DNA of 64,000 bases from Haematobacter missouriensis (lineage in GTDB: Bacteria > Pseudomonadota > Alphaproteobacteria > Rhodobacterales > Rhodobacteraceae). The notes below the pieces were generated by a model. It was not told where the DNA came from, searched no databases, and saw only the letters and a program-made list of their open reading frames with translations. The position numbers and the translations under genes were made by a program. Shown here piece by piece: positions 1 through 7,798 of this stretch. Positions within the stretch are counted from its first letter, which is position 1. Each line of letters starts with the position of its first letter. The stretch is taken from NCBI RefSeq assembly GCF_000740775.1, contig NZ_JFGS01000013.1, positions 34,048 through 98,047 on the forward strand, written 5' to 3'.

Positions 1-216
1 GTTCTGGACTGGGGCGGCGGGCTGGTCTGGGCGCTGCTGCCCGAGGGGACGGACGCGCGTGCGCTTGCAGGTGCGATAGCCGGACATGCAACACGGATAC
101 GCGGCGCGGGGGCGGGGGCATTCCCGCCAGAACAGTCGCCAATCGCGGCGCTGACGGCGGGCTTGCGGGCGCAGTTTGACCCGCGCGGCATTCTCAATCC
201 CGGAAGGATGGGCTGA
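1..216 (+). CDS. glcE: Glycolate oxidase FAD-binding subunit GlcE (3' end only)
   Basis: The reading frame is open from base 1 and ends in TGA at 214-216; only the last 71 residues are visible. The C-terminus FDPRGILNPGRMG is the typical end of the FAD-linked oxidase C domain of GlcD/GlcE and related lactate/glycolate dehydrogenases. GlcE works with GlcD and GlcF in the membrane-linked oxidation of glycolate to glyoxylate. The stop codon overlaps the glcF start (TGATG), indicating translational coupling. The gene starts outside the window, so its full length cannot be judged. Confidence 0.85.
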   Translation, partial: VLDWGGGLVWALLPEGTDARALAGAIAGHATRIRGAGAGAFPPEQSPIAALTAGLRAQFDPRGILNPGRMG

Positions 217-1526
217 TGCAGACCAATTTCACGCCCGAACAACTGGAGGATCCGGGCACCGCCCGCGCCAATCAGGTTCTCCGCGCCTGTGTGCATTGCG
301 GTTTCTGCACTGCCACCTGCCCGACCTATCAGGTACTGGGCGATGAGCTGGACAGCCCGCGTGGTCGCATCTACCTCATCAAGGATATGCTGGAGCAGAA
401 CCGCCCGGCGGATGAAAAGACCGTCAAGCATCTGGATCGCTGCCTGTCCTGCCTGTCCTGCATGTCCACATGCCCGTCCGGCGTGCATTACATGCACCTG
501 ATAGACCACGCGCGCGCGCATGTGGAAAAGACCTATCGCCGCCCGTGGATGGATCGGATGCTGCGGGGAATGCTGGCGCGGATCCTGCCCTATCCCGGGC
601 GCTTCCGGCTGGCGCTCAGGGGCGCGCAACTCGCGCGGCCCTTCGCGGCGCTGATGCCGGACCGGCGGTTGCGTGCGATGCTGGACATGGCGCCGCGGAC
701 GCTGCCGAAGCCCAGCCCGAACGATGCGGCGCAGACCTTTCGGCCAGAGGGAGAGCGGCGGATGCGCGTGGCCCTGCTCATCGGCTGCGCGCAGCGGGCG
801 CTGGACAGCGATATCAACGACGCGACGATCCGGCTGCTGACCCGGCTGGGTTGCGAGGTGGTGATCCCGCGCGGGCTGGGCTGCTGCGGTGGTCTCGTCC
901 ATCACATGGGACGGGAGGGAGAGGCCCATGCGCAGGCCGCCGCCGCCATCCGGGCCTTCACCGGGGTGGAGGGGCTGGACGCCATCGTCATCAACACTTC
1001 CGGCTGCGGCACCACGATGAAGGACTACGGCCACATGTTCCGCAACGACCCGTTGGCGCGGGAAGCGGCGGAGGTGTCGCGCCTTGCCTGCGACATCTCC
1101 GAATTGCTGGAGCGGCTGGGTGTGCCGGAGCAGGCGCCTCAGGGCATCCGCGTGGCCTATCATGCCGCCTGCTCGCTCCAGCACGGCCAGCAGGTGAAGA
1201 CCGCGCCGAAGACCGCCTTGAAACGCGCCGGGTTCGAGGTGGTGGAGCCTGCCGACCCGCATCTGTGCTGCGGCTCCGCCGGCACCTACAACCTGCTGCA
1301 ACCCGAGATCTCGGCAGAGCTGAAGCGGCGGAAGGTTGCCACGCTGGAGGCGAGGGCGCCCGAGGTCATCGCGGCGGGCAACATCGGCTGCATGATGCAG
1401 ATCGGCTCGGGCACTGCCGTGCCGGTCGTCCATACCGTGGAGCTCATCGACTGGGCGACAGGAGGGCCGATGCCGAGAAAGCTGGCGGGGCGCGACTTTC
1501 CCGGCCATTCCCGGCCCGCTGCATGA
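216..1526 (+). CDS. glcF: Glycolate oxidase iron-sulfur subunit GlcF
   Basis: A 436-aa protein with two N-terminal 4Fe-4S ferredoxin motifs, Cys25/28/31/35 and Cys76/79/82/86, followed by two cysteine-rich CCG domains (GCCGGLVHH near residue 225 and CCGSAGTYN near residue 352). This is the usual GlcF layout and length. It passes electrons from the GlcDE flavoproteins to the quinone pool during glycolate oxidation. The ATG overlaps the glcE stop. glcD would be expected upstream, outside the window. Confidence 0.93.
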   Translation: MQTNFTPEQLEDPGTARANQVLRACVHCGFCTATCPTYQVLGDELDSPRGRIYLIKDMLEQNRPADEKTVKHLDRCLSCLSCMSTCPSGVHYMHLIDHARAHVEKTYRRPWMDRMLRGMLARILPYPGRFRLALRGAQLARPFAALMPDRRLRAMLDMAPRTLPKPSPNDAAQTFRPEGERRMRVALLIGCAQRALDSDINDATIRLLTRLGCEVVIPRGLGCCGGLVHHMGREGEAHAQAAAAIRAFTGVEGLDAIVINTSGCGTTMKDYGHMFRNDPLAREAAEVSRLACDISELLERLGVPEQAPQGIRVAYHAACSLQHGQQVKTAPKTALKRAGFEVVEPADPHLCCGSAGTYNLLQPEISAELKRRKVATLEARAPEVIAAGNIGCMMQIGSGTAVPVVHTVELIDWATGGPMPRKLAGRDFPGHSRPAA

Positions 1527-1611
1527 CGCGGTGCTTGATCCGCGGCACGCTTCGCGCAATCCTCAGCGGATCGCCCGCTGACGGCGGGATACTCTTGACC
1601 CGGATTGCCCC

Positions 1612-2991
1612 ATGAACCTGCCCTTCTCTCAGAACGACCTCTCCCATGTCATCGAAACCGACCGCGCCCATGTCTGGCATCACCTGCTGCAGCACAAGGC
1701 GCTGGAAACGGCCGATCCGCGCATCATCGTGGAAGGCAAGGGGATGCGCGTCTGGGACGCGGCGGGGCGGGAGTTTCTGGATGCCGTCTCCGGCGGCGTA
1801 TGGACGGTCAACGTCGGCTACGGTCGGGAGAGCATCGCCAATGCCGTGCGCGACCAGCTGATCCGCATGAACTATTTCGCGCAGTCGGCGGGGTCCATTC
1901 CCGGTTCGCTGTTCGCCGAAAAGCTGATCGAGAAGATGCCCGGTCTGACGCGGGTCTATTACTCGAACTCCGGCTCCGAGGCGAACGAGAAAGTGTTCAA
2001 GATGGTCCGCCAGATCTCGGCGCGCCATCACAAGGGCCGCAAGAACAAGATCCTGTATCGGGAGCGCGATTATCACGGCACCACCATCGGTGCGCTGGCC
2101 TCCGCCGGGCAGCCGGAGCGGGCGGCGCTCTACGGCCCCTTCCCGGAGGGGTTCGTGCAGGTGCCCCATTGCCTCGAATACCGCAAGCAATGGGATGTCG
2201 AGAACTATGGCCAGCGGGCCGCCGACGCCATCGAGGAAGTGATCCTGCGCGAAGGGCCGGACACGGTGGGCCTGCTCTGCCTTGAGCCGATCACCGCGGG
2301 CGGCGGAGTGATTGTGCCACCGGAGGGCTATTGGGAGCGCGTGCAGGAAATCTGCCGCAAGTATGAAGTGTTGCTGCATATCGACGAGGTGGTCTGCGGT
2401 CTTGGCCGGACGGGCACGTGGTTCGGCTATCAGAACTACGGGGTGGAGCCCGACTTTGTAACGATGGCCAAGGGTGTCGCTTCCGGCTATGCCGCGATCT
2501 CCTGCACTGTGACGACCGAGGCTGTTTTCGATTTCTTCAAGGACGACCCCGCCGATCCCCTGTCCTATTTCCGCGACATCTCCACCTTCGGCGGCTGCGC
2601 CTCAGGCCCCGCTGCGGCGCTTGAGAACATGCGGATCATCGAGGACGAGCAGCTTCTGGCAAATACGCTCGCCATGGGGGACCGTCTCATGGCCAATCTG
2701 GAGGCGCTGAAGGAGAAGCATGCCGTCGTGGGGGACGTGCGTGGCAAGGGTCTGTTCCAAGGCGCGGAACTGGTCGCCGACCGCAAGACGAAGGAGCCGG
2801 TGGACGAAAAGCTGGCCCAGCGGGTCGTGGCGGAGGCCAATGCGCAGGGTGTCATCATCGGGGTGACGAACCGGTCTCTGCCGGGGCTGAACAATACGCT
2901 CTGTCTCAGCCCTGCGCTGATCGCCACGCCCGACGATATCGACCGGATCACCGATGCGATAGACGTGGCGCTGACGAAGGTCTTTGGCTGA
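1612..2991 (+). CDS. tpa: Class III PLP aminotransferase, probable taurine:pyruvate aminotransferase
   Basis: A 459-aa fold-type I class III aminotransferase. The PLP lysine is Lys287 in TMAKGVASGY, preceded by the HIDEVVCGLGRTG segment that carries the cofactor-binding Asp. The N-terminal part (HVWHHLLQHK, VSGGVWTVNVGYGRES) resembles the taurine:pyruvate aminotransferases of Paracoccus and Rhodobacter as I remember them; these convert taurine and pyruvate to sulfoacetaldehyde and alanine. No xsc, tauR or taurine transporter is nearby, so the substrate is inferred. It lies 85 bp after glcF on the same strand and could be read from the glc promoter. Other omega-amino acid aminotransferases of the family cannot be excluded. 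Confidence 0.7.
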   Translation: MNLPFSQNDLSHVIETDRAHVWHHLLQHKALETADPRIIVEGKGMRVWDAAGREFLDAVSGGVWTVNVGYGRESIANAVRDQLIRMNYFAQSAGSIPGSLFAEKLIEKMPGLTRVYYSNSGSEANEKVFKMVRQISARHHKGRKNKILYRERDYHGTTIGALASAGQPERAALYGPFPEGFVQVPHCLEYRKQWDVENYGQRAADAIEEVILREGPDTVGLLCLEPITAGGGVIVPPEGYWERVQEICRKYEVLLHIDEVVCGLGRTGTWFGYQNYGVEPDFVTMAKGVASGYAAISCTVTTEAVFDFFKDDPADPLSYFRDISTFGGCASGPAAALENMRIIEDEQLLANTLAMGDRLMANLEALKEKHAVVGDVRGKGLFQGAELVADRKTKEPVDEKLAQRVVAEANAQGVIIGVTNRSLPGLNNTLCLSPALIATPDDIDRITDAIDVALTKVFG

Positions 2992-3063
2992 TCCCGATTG
3001 TTTTGTCCGCGGCAGCGCTTTGGGGCGGGGCTCGATGCCCCGGCTCAAAGCACGCACCGGGCT

Positions 3064-3105
3064 TTGACTTCTTATACCATTTGTCCTATCTATCTAGCCA
3101 GATAG
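3064..3105 (+). promoter_or_regulatory. Candidate promoter/operator of the toxin-antitoxin pair
   Basis: CTATCT-AGCC-AGATAG at 3090-3105 is an inverted repeat with 6-bp arms, 15 bp before the antitoxin ATG. A possible -35 TTGACT (3064-3069) is spaced 17 bp from a weak -10 TATCTA (3087-3092), which would overlap the palindrome. Such sites are normally bound by the antitoxin for autorepression. The repeat is visible; the promoter call is tentative. Confidence 0.45.
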
Positions 3106-3120
3106 CTAGACAGGTGTGTC

Positions 3121-3366
3121 ATGTGGACGCTACAGGATGCAAAGAACCGGTTCAGCGCTGTCGTGGACGCCGCGCTTTCCGGGCGCCCTCAGGAGGTGAG
3201 CCGTCGTGGGAAGCCAGCGGTCGTCGTCCTCTCCGCCTCTGAATACCAGCGTCTGGTCCGTGATGCGCAGGCGGGTCGGCGGAGCTTCGTCTCGCATCTG
3301 CTGGATTTTCCAGGGCTGGAGGATGCATCACGCCCGAAGGTCACGCCGCGCGACGTGGACTTCTGA
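3121..3366 (+). CDS. Type II antitoxin, Phd/YefM family
   Basis: An 81-aa protein beginning WTLQDAKNRFSAVVDAAL and containing RRGKPAVVVLSASEYQRL, the hallmarks of the Phd/YefM DNA-binding fold; the C-terminal third would be the toxin-binding tail. It should neutralise the PIN toxin encoded directly downstream and repress its own promoter. Its TGA overlaps the toxin ATG (TGATG at 3364-3368), the usual coupling in toxin-antitoxin operons. Family assignment is firm; the pairing is inferred from context. Confidence 0.85.
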   Translation: MWTLQDAKNRFSAVVDAALSGRPQEVSRRGKPAVVVLSASEYQRLVRDAQAGRRSFVSHLLDFPGLEDASRPKVTPRDVDF

Positions 3367-3767
3367 TGTATCTCCTCGATACTAATGTCATCTCTGCCGT
3401 GCGACGACCGGACAGGGCTCCGCAGGTCGCGCGTTGGCTGGCGGCACGACCGGAAGAGGAGCTGTTCCTTTCTGTAATCACGCTGGGGGAGATCGAGCGC
3501 GGCATCCGTCGGCAGGAGGCGCGGAACCCTGCCTTTGCCGCCGACCTTCGCGACTGGGTGGAGCGCACGGTCCTGCTGTTCTCGGATCGGATCCTGCCCT
3601 TCGGCGCGGAGGATGCGCTGATCTGGGGGCGGCTCTCGGCGGAGATTGGCCATGACGGGGCCGATCTGATGATCGCCGCGACGGCTCTGGCTCGCGATGC
3701 CGTGGTGGTCACGGGCAATGTCGCGGATTTTCTGCCGACGGGCGTGCGGCTGGACAACCCTTTCTGA
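3366..3767 (+). CDS. PIN-domain toxin, VapC/FitB type
   Basis: A 133-aa PIN domain with the expected acidic metal-binding residues: Asp5 in LLDTNV, Glu42 in TLGEIERG, Asp100 in GADLMIAATA and Asp121 in TGNVADF. These proteins are Mg-dependent ribonucleases that cut tRNA or rRNA when free of antitoxin. All catalytic residues look intact, so the module is probably functional. It is translationally coupled to the antitoxin upstream and faces the hxlR-type gene downstream. Confidence 0.88.
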   Translation: MYLLDTNVISAVRRPDRAPQVARWLAARPEEELFLSVITLGEIERGIRRQEARNPAFAADLRDWVERTVLLFSDRILPFGAEDALIWGRLSAEIGHDGADLMIAATALARDAVVVTGNVADFLPTGVRLDNPF

Positions 3768-3786
3768 TCGGTCCCATCCGATCAGA
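3763..3786. terminator. Stem-loop between toxin gene and HxlR gene
   Basis: TCTGATCGG (3763-3771) and CCGATCAGA (3778-3786) form a perfect 9-bp stem with a 6-nt loop, overlapping the toxin stop codon. It sits between two convergent genes and could act in both directions, although no strong T-run follows. A second partial copy (TTCTGATCAGG) lies just downstream. Confidence 0.4.
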
Positions 3787-3799
3787 CTGTCCGTTCTGA

Positions 3800-4183
3800 T
3801 CAGGCCAGCGTCTCCTCCCGCGTCTGCTGGAAGGCCGCACGCGCCGCGCGGATGGCGGTATGGTGTTCACCGGCCCAGCGGACCAATCCCTCGATATGCG
3901 GCAGGAAACTCTCCCCGAGAGGGGTGAGCGCATATTCCACCGCAGGTGGCTTCAGCGGATAGACGGTGCGGGTGATCAGCCCGTCTTCCTCGAGTGCGCG
4001 CAGTGTGCGGGAAAGCATGCGCTTGGAGACATCGTCGATCGCGCGGAGCAGTTCCGAAAACCTGAGTGGTCTTTCGGCCAGATGCTGAAGGATCAACGTG
4101 CTCCACCGGTCGCCCAACCTGTCGAGAACGTCCCGAACGGGACAGTTACGTGCATAGATGGCTGTGGATCGGTGGAGCGTCAT
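3800..4183 (-). CDS. HxlR-family transcriptional regulator
   Basis: A 127-aa winged-helix protein: [16 protein letters not shown], then [29 protein letters not shown], the HxlR/DUF24 signature. Cys14 in NCPVRDVL is at the position used for thiol-based sensing in the HypR/QorR group. It is divergent from the NAD(P)-binding protein at 4289, and such pairs commonly answer electrophile or quinone stress. The 105-bp gap carries a near-perfect palindrome suitable as its operator. Confidence 0.85.
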   Translation of the reverse strand: MTLHRSTAIYARNCPVRDVLDRLGDRWSTLILQHLAERPLRFSELLRAIDDVSKRMLSRTLRALEEDGLITRTVYPLKPPAVEYALTPLGESFLPHIEGLVRWAGEHHTAIRAARAAFQQTREETLA

Positions 4184-4193
4184 CGGGGGTCTC

Positions 4194-4206
4194 CAAGGTT
4201 ACCTTG
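4194..4206. promoter_or_regulatory. Palindromic operator candidate for the HxlR regulator
   Basis: CAAGGT-T-ACCTTG is a perfect 6+1+6 palindrome just upstream of the HxlR start. The core GTTAC recurs twice more before the divergent oxidoreductase (around 4257-4275, AGGTTACGTT and TTGTTACCAT), suggesting repeated half sites. Binding by the adjacent HxlR protein is inferred from position. Confidence 0.45.
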
Positions 4207-4288
4207 CAACGTTGTTGGCCCTTCTTGAGCCGGTCCTCCGTTTACGTCAATATTCAGGTTACGTTTTGTTACCATATGGAGACGGATC

Positions 4289-4906
4289 ATGGCGCAGATT
4301 GCGATTCTGGGCGGCACGGGGAATGTCGGGCAAAGGCTGGTGGCGGAAGCGCTGCGGCGCGGGCATTCGGTCACCGTCATCGGTCGCAAGGCGCCGGCGA
4401 CAGCGCTTCCGCCCGGTGTGACTTTCGTTCAGGGCGATGTGACGGCGCAGACAGATGCGCTGGCGAAATCCCTCGCAGGCACCGATCTGCTCATCAGCGC
4501 CGCGCGGTTTGCCGATGTGACGGCGGATCAGGTTCTGGCCCTCGTGCGGAAGGCAGGCATTCCGCGGCTGCTGGTTGTGGGAGGGGCAGGGTCGCTTGAG
4601 GTTGCTCCCGGAAAACGTTTGGTCGATACGCCGGAATTTCCGGATGCCTACAAGTCCGAGGCGCTGCCCGGTGCCGATTTCCTCGACACGCTGCGGGGCG
4701 TGACGGATGTGGACTGGAGCTTCCTCTCTCCCGCCGCGATGTTCGGCCCCGGGGAGCGGACCGGGACGTTCCGCCTCGGCGCGGATCAGTTGCTGGTCGA
4801 TGCGTCGGGCGACAGCAGGATCTCCTACGAGGATTTCGCTCTCGCCCTGCTGGATGAGGTGGATACTCCGCGCCACAGCCGCGCGCGCTTCACCATCGCC
4901 TACTAA
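4289..4906 (+). CDS. NAD(P)-binding oxidoreductase (NmrA/YwnB-like atypical SDR)
   Basis: A 205-aa Rossmann protein with the nucleotide-binding motif GGTGNVG at residues 8-14. It is short and lacks the YxxxK pair of classical SDRs, which fits the NmrA/YwnB-like group that bind NAD(P) and act as flavin/quinone reductases or redox sensors. It is divergent from the HxlR gene and probably its target. The substrate cannot be read from the sequence. Confidence 0.78.
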   Translation: MAQIAILGGTGNVGQRLVAEALRRGHSVTVIGRKAPATALPPGVTFVQGDVTAQTDALAKSLAGTDLLISAARFADVTADQVLALVRKAGIPRLLVVGGAGSLEVAPGKRLVDTPEFPDAYKSEALPGADFLDTLRGVTDVDWSFLSPAAMFGPGERTGTFRLGADQLLVDASGDSRISYEDFALALLDEVDTPRHSRARFTIAY

Positions 4907-5031
4907 AAGGGCGAGACGAGGCGGCGGGGCAACACCCTGACGCCGCAAGGCAATTACATGCGCGCCAACGATAGTTCAGTGCTTGCCTGCGAGGTAATTT
5001 GTGAAAAGCCTGTGGCCGATAGCCAGAGGTC

Positions 5032-7071
5032 ATGATGTCCAACGATCCCCTCCTCCAGCCCTACAAATTGAAGCATCTCACGCTTCGCAACCGCATCCTC
5101 ATCACCAGCCACGAACCCGCCTATGCCGAGGACGGCATGCCGAAGGCGCGCTATCGCGCCTATCACGGTGAACGGGCGCGGGCGGGTGTGGCTCTGACGA
5201 TGACGGCCGGATCGGCCGCGGTTTCACGCGACAGCCCGCCCGCCTTCAACAATATTCTCGCCTGGAAGGACGAGGTGGTGCCGTGGATGCGGGAGCTGGC
5301 CGACGAATGCCATGAGGCGGGGGCGGCGGTGATGATCCAGCTCACCCATCTGGGGCGCCGGACACGGTGGGACCAAGGGGACTGGTTGCCCGTCGTCTCC
5401 TCCTGCGGGGAGCGGGAGACAGCGCACCGGGCGTTTCCGAAACGCGTCGAGGAGTGGGACATTGCGCGGATCATCGGGGACTATGCCGACGCTGCGGAGC
5501 GGATGCAGGCAGCGGGTCTCGACGGGATCGAACTCGAGTGCTACGGCCACCTGCTCGACCAGTTCTGGTCGCCGCTGACGAACACGCTGGAGGCGCCCTA
5601 TGGCGGAGATCTGGACAATCGGCTCCGGCTGACCTTTGATGTGCTGTCGGAGATCCGAAGGCGGTGCGGCCCGGATTTCATTGTGGGGCTGCGGGCGACG
5701 TTCGATGAGAGGCTACCCGGCGGCATCGACGGCGAGATGGGCCTTCGGATCGCGGAGCGGTTGACGGCTTCCGGCATGGTCGATTTCCTGAACGTCATCC
5801 GAGGGCATATCGACACCGATCCGGGCCTGACCGATGTCATCCCCATACAGGGCATGCCTGCGGCGCCGCATCTGGATTTCGCGGCACGCATCCGGGCGGC
5901 GACCGGGCTTCCCGTGTTTCACGCCGCGCGGATACCGGACCTTGCCACGGCGCGGCATGCGGTGGCGAGCGGCGCGCTTGACATGGTCGGGATGACGCGG
6001 GCCCATTTGGCTGATCCTCATCTGGTGGCAAAACTGCTGGCGGGGGAGGAGGAACGGATTCGTCCCTGTGTCGGCGCGAACTATTGTCTCGACCGCATCT
6101 ATCAGGGTGGTATGGCGCTCTGCCTGCACAACCCTTCATCCGGGCGCGAGATCGAGCTTCCGCACCGGATCGTGCCGTCGAAGCACCCGCAGCGCGTGAC
6201 GGTCGTCGGGGCAGGTCCGGGAGGCTTGGAAGCGGCGCGTGTCGCGGCGGAGCGGGGTCATGCGGTGACCGTGCTGGAAGCAGCTGCCCAACCCGGCGGG
6301 CAACTGCGCCTTGCCGCGCGCAGCGAGCGGCGGCGAGAGATGCTCTCCGTCATCGGATGGCGTATGGCCGAATGCGAACGGCTGGGTGTCAGCTTTCGTG
6401 TCAACACCTTTGCCGAGGAAGAGACCGTCGCGGAAACGCGGCCCGATGTCGTGGTGGTGGCGACAGGAGGAATGCCGGAGGGGCCCGTTCTGGCGAAGGG
6501 GGATGACCTGACTGTCTCTGCCTGGGATATCCTGTCCGGCGACGCGGCACCGGGGCGGAGCGTGCTGGTCTATGACGATGCGGGCGACCATGCCGGATTG
6601 CAGGCCGCGGAGATGATCGCCAGAAACGGCGGGCAGGTAGAGATCGTGTTTCCCGACCGGAACCTGGCCCCGGAGGTGATGAGCATGAACCTTGTCCCCT
6701 ATGTGCGGTCCTTGCAGAAGGCAGGCGCGGTCATGACGGTGACCTGGCGTGTTCAGGAGGTGCTGCGTGACGGAAATGGCCTTATCGCGCGGCTGGGTAG
6801 TGATTACGGCGACGCGGTGCAGGAGCGGCGGGTGGATCAGGTCGTCGTGAACCACGGCACACGGCCGCTTGACGATATCTACTTTGCGCTGAAGCCAGGT
6901 TCCCTGAACGGGGGGGCGGTGGATTACGCGGCGCTTGTCACCGGCGCGCCGCAGGAGATCGCCGCCAATGGGGCTTCCGGTTACCGGCTTTACCGGATCG
7001 GCGATGCCGTGGCGTCGCGGAATGTTCATGCGGCCATCCACGATGCACTGCGGCTGGTGCGACTGATCTGA
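5032..7071 (+). CDS. FMN/FAD/Fe-S flavoprotein of the TMADH / N-methylproline demethylase type
   Basis: A 679-aa protein with an N-terminal old-yellow-enzyme barrel (about 1-375; NDPLLQPYKLKHLTLRNRI, THLGRRTRW), an iron-sulfur linker, and C-terminal FAD/NAD-binding domains starting at VTVVGAGPGGLEAA near residue 392. This is the architecture of trimethylamine dehydrogenase, dienoyl-CoA reductase and the dimethylglycine/N-methylproline demethylases; the N-terminus looks most like the demethylase group. The linker has Cys346, Ala349, Cys352 and Cys364, so one of four usual cluster cysteines is Ala. AGAGG lies 2 nt before ATG 5032 and 5 nt before the second ATG at 5035, so 5035 may be the true start. 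Substrate unknown; an SDR follows 37 bp downstream. Confidence 0.78.
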   Translation: MMSNDPLLQPYKLKHLTLRNRILITSHEPAYAEDGMPKARYRAYHGERARAGVALTMTAGSAAVSRDSPPAFNNILAWKDEVVPWMRELADECHEAGAAVMIQLTHLGRRTRWDQGDWLPVVSSCGERETAHRAFPKRVEEWDIARIIGDYADAAERMQAAGLDGIELECYGHLLDQFWSPLTNTLEAPYGGDLDNRLRLTFDVLSEIRRRCGPDFIVGLRATFDERLPGGIDGEMGLRIAERLTASGMVDFLNVIRGHIDTDPGLTDVIPIQGMPAAPHLDFAARIRAATGLPVFHAARIPDLATARHAVASGALDMVGMTRAHLADPHLVAKLLAGEEERIRPCVGANYCLDRIYQGGMALCLHNPSSGREIELPHRIVPSKHPQRVTVVGAGPGGLEAARVAAERGHAVTVLEAAAQPGGQLRLAARSERRREMLSVIGWRMAECERLGVSFRVNTFAEEETVAETRPDVVVVATGGMPEGPVLAKGDDLTVSAWDILSGDAAPGRSVLVYDDAGDHAGLQAAEMIARNGGQVEIVFPDRNLAPEVMSMNLVPYVRSLQKAGAVMTVTWRVQEVLRDGNGLIARLGSDYGDAVQERRVDQVVVNHGTRPLDDIYFALKPGSLNGGAVDYAALVTGAPQEIAANGASGYRLYRIGDAVASRNVHAAIHDALRLVRLI

Positions 7072-7108
7072 TCTGGCAGCGGCGAGAGGAAGCGCTATCT
7101 CCCGCCGC

Positions 7109-7786
7109 ATGAAACGCGCAATCGTGACAGGGGGTGCTGGTCTCATCGGCACCGGAATCTGTGAGGCTTTGGCCTCAGCTGGGTGGGATGTCGTATCGCT
7201 CGACCTTCGGGATGGGGCGGGCGCTGCGCAGCACGTGATCTGCGACGTGACGGATGAGGATTCCGTCACGGCGGCCTTTGACATGCTGGGCTGGGACGAG
7301 ATCGACCTGCTGGTGAATAATGCAGGGATCGCAAAACCCTACGGCGGCCCTCTGGCGGAGATGTCGCTTGCTGAATGGCGGCGGGTGGTGGACAGCCACC
7401 TGACCGGGGCCTTTCTGGTCACGCGGGCCGCCATTCCCCGGTTTCGGGCGGGCGGATCCATCGTCAACATGGCGTCCACCCGCGCCGTCATGTCGGAGCC
7501 GGAGACAGAACCTTATGCAACCGCCAAGGGCGGGCTGATCGCGCTGACCCATGCGCTTGCTGTGAGCCTTGGCCCACGTATCCGGGTGAATGCGATCGCA
7601 CCGGGATGGATCGCGGATGGCACCGGGCTTGGCCCCCGCGACCATGCCCAGCATCCGGCGGGACGGGTGGGAACGCCTGCGGATGTAGCGGAAGCGGTCT
7701 TATATCTTGCGTCTGCGGGATTCATGACCGGCCAGGTTCTGGTGCTCGACGGCGGAATGACCCGGAAGATGATCTACGAGGACTGA
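7109..7786 (+). CDS. Short-chain dehydrogenase/reductase
   Basis: A 225-aa classical SDR with cofactor motif TGGAGLIG (residues 7-14), NNAG (70-73), and catalytic Ser123, Tyr136 and Lys140 (YATAK), plus the C-terminal GQVLVLDGG. It is an intact NAD(P)-dependent oxidoreductase. It lies 37 bp after the flavoprotein gene on the same strand and may act in the same pathway. The substrate is not recognisable. Confidence 0.88.
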   Translation: MKRAIVTGGAGLIGTGICEALASAGWDVVSLDLRDGAGAAQHVICDVTDEDSVTAAFDMLGWDEIDLLVNNAGIAKPYGGPLAEMSLAEWRRVVDSHLTGAFLVTRAAIPRFRAGGSIVNMASTRAVMSEPETEPYATAKGGLIALTHALAVSLGPRIRVNAIAPGWIADGTGLGPRDHAQHPAGRVGTPADVAEAVLYLASAGFMTGQVLVLDGGMTRKMIYED

Positions 7787-7798
7787 CGTCTCATGTTG

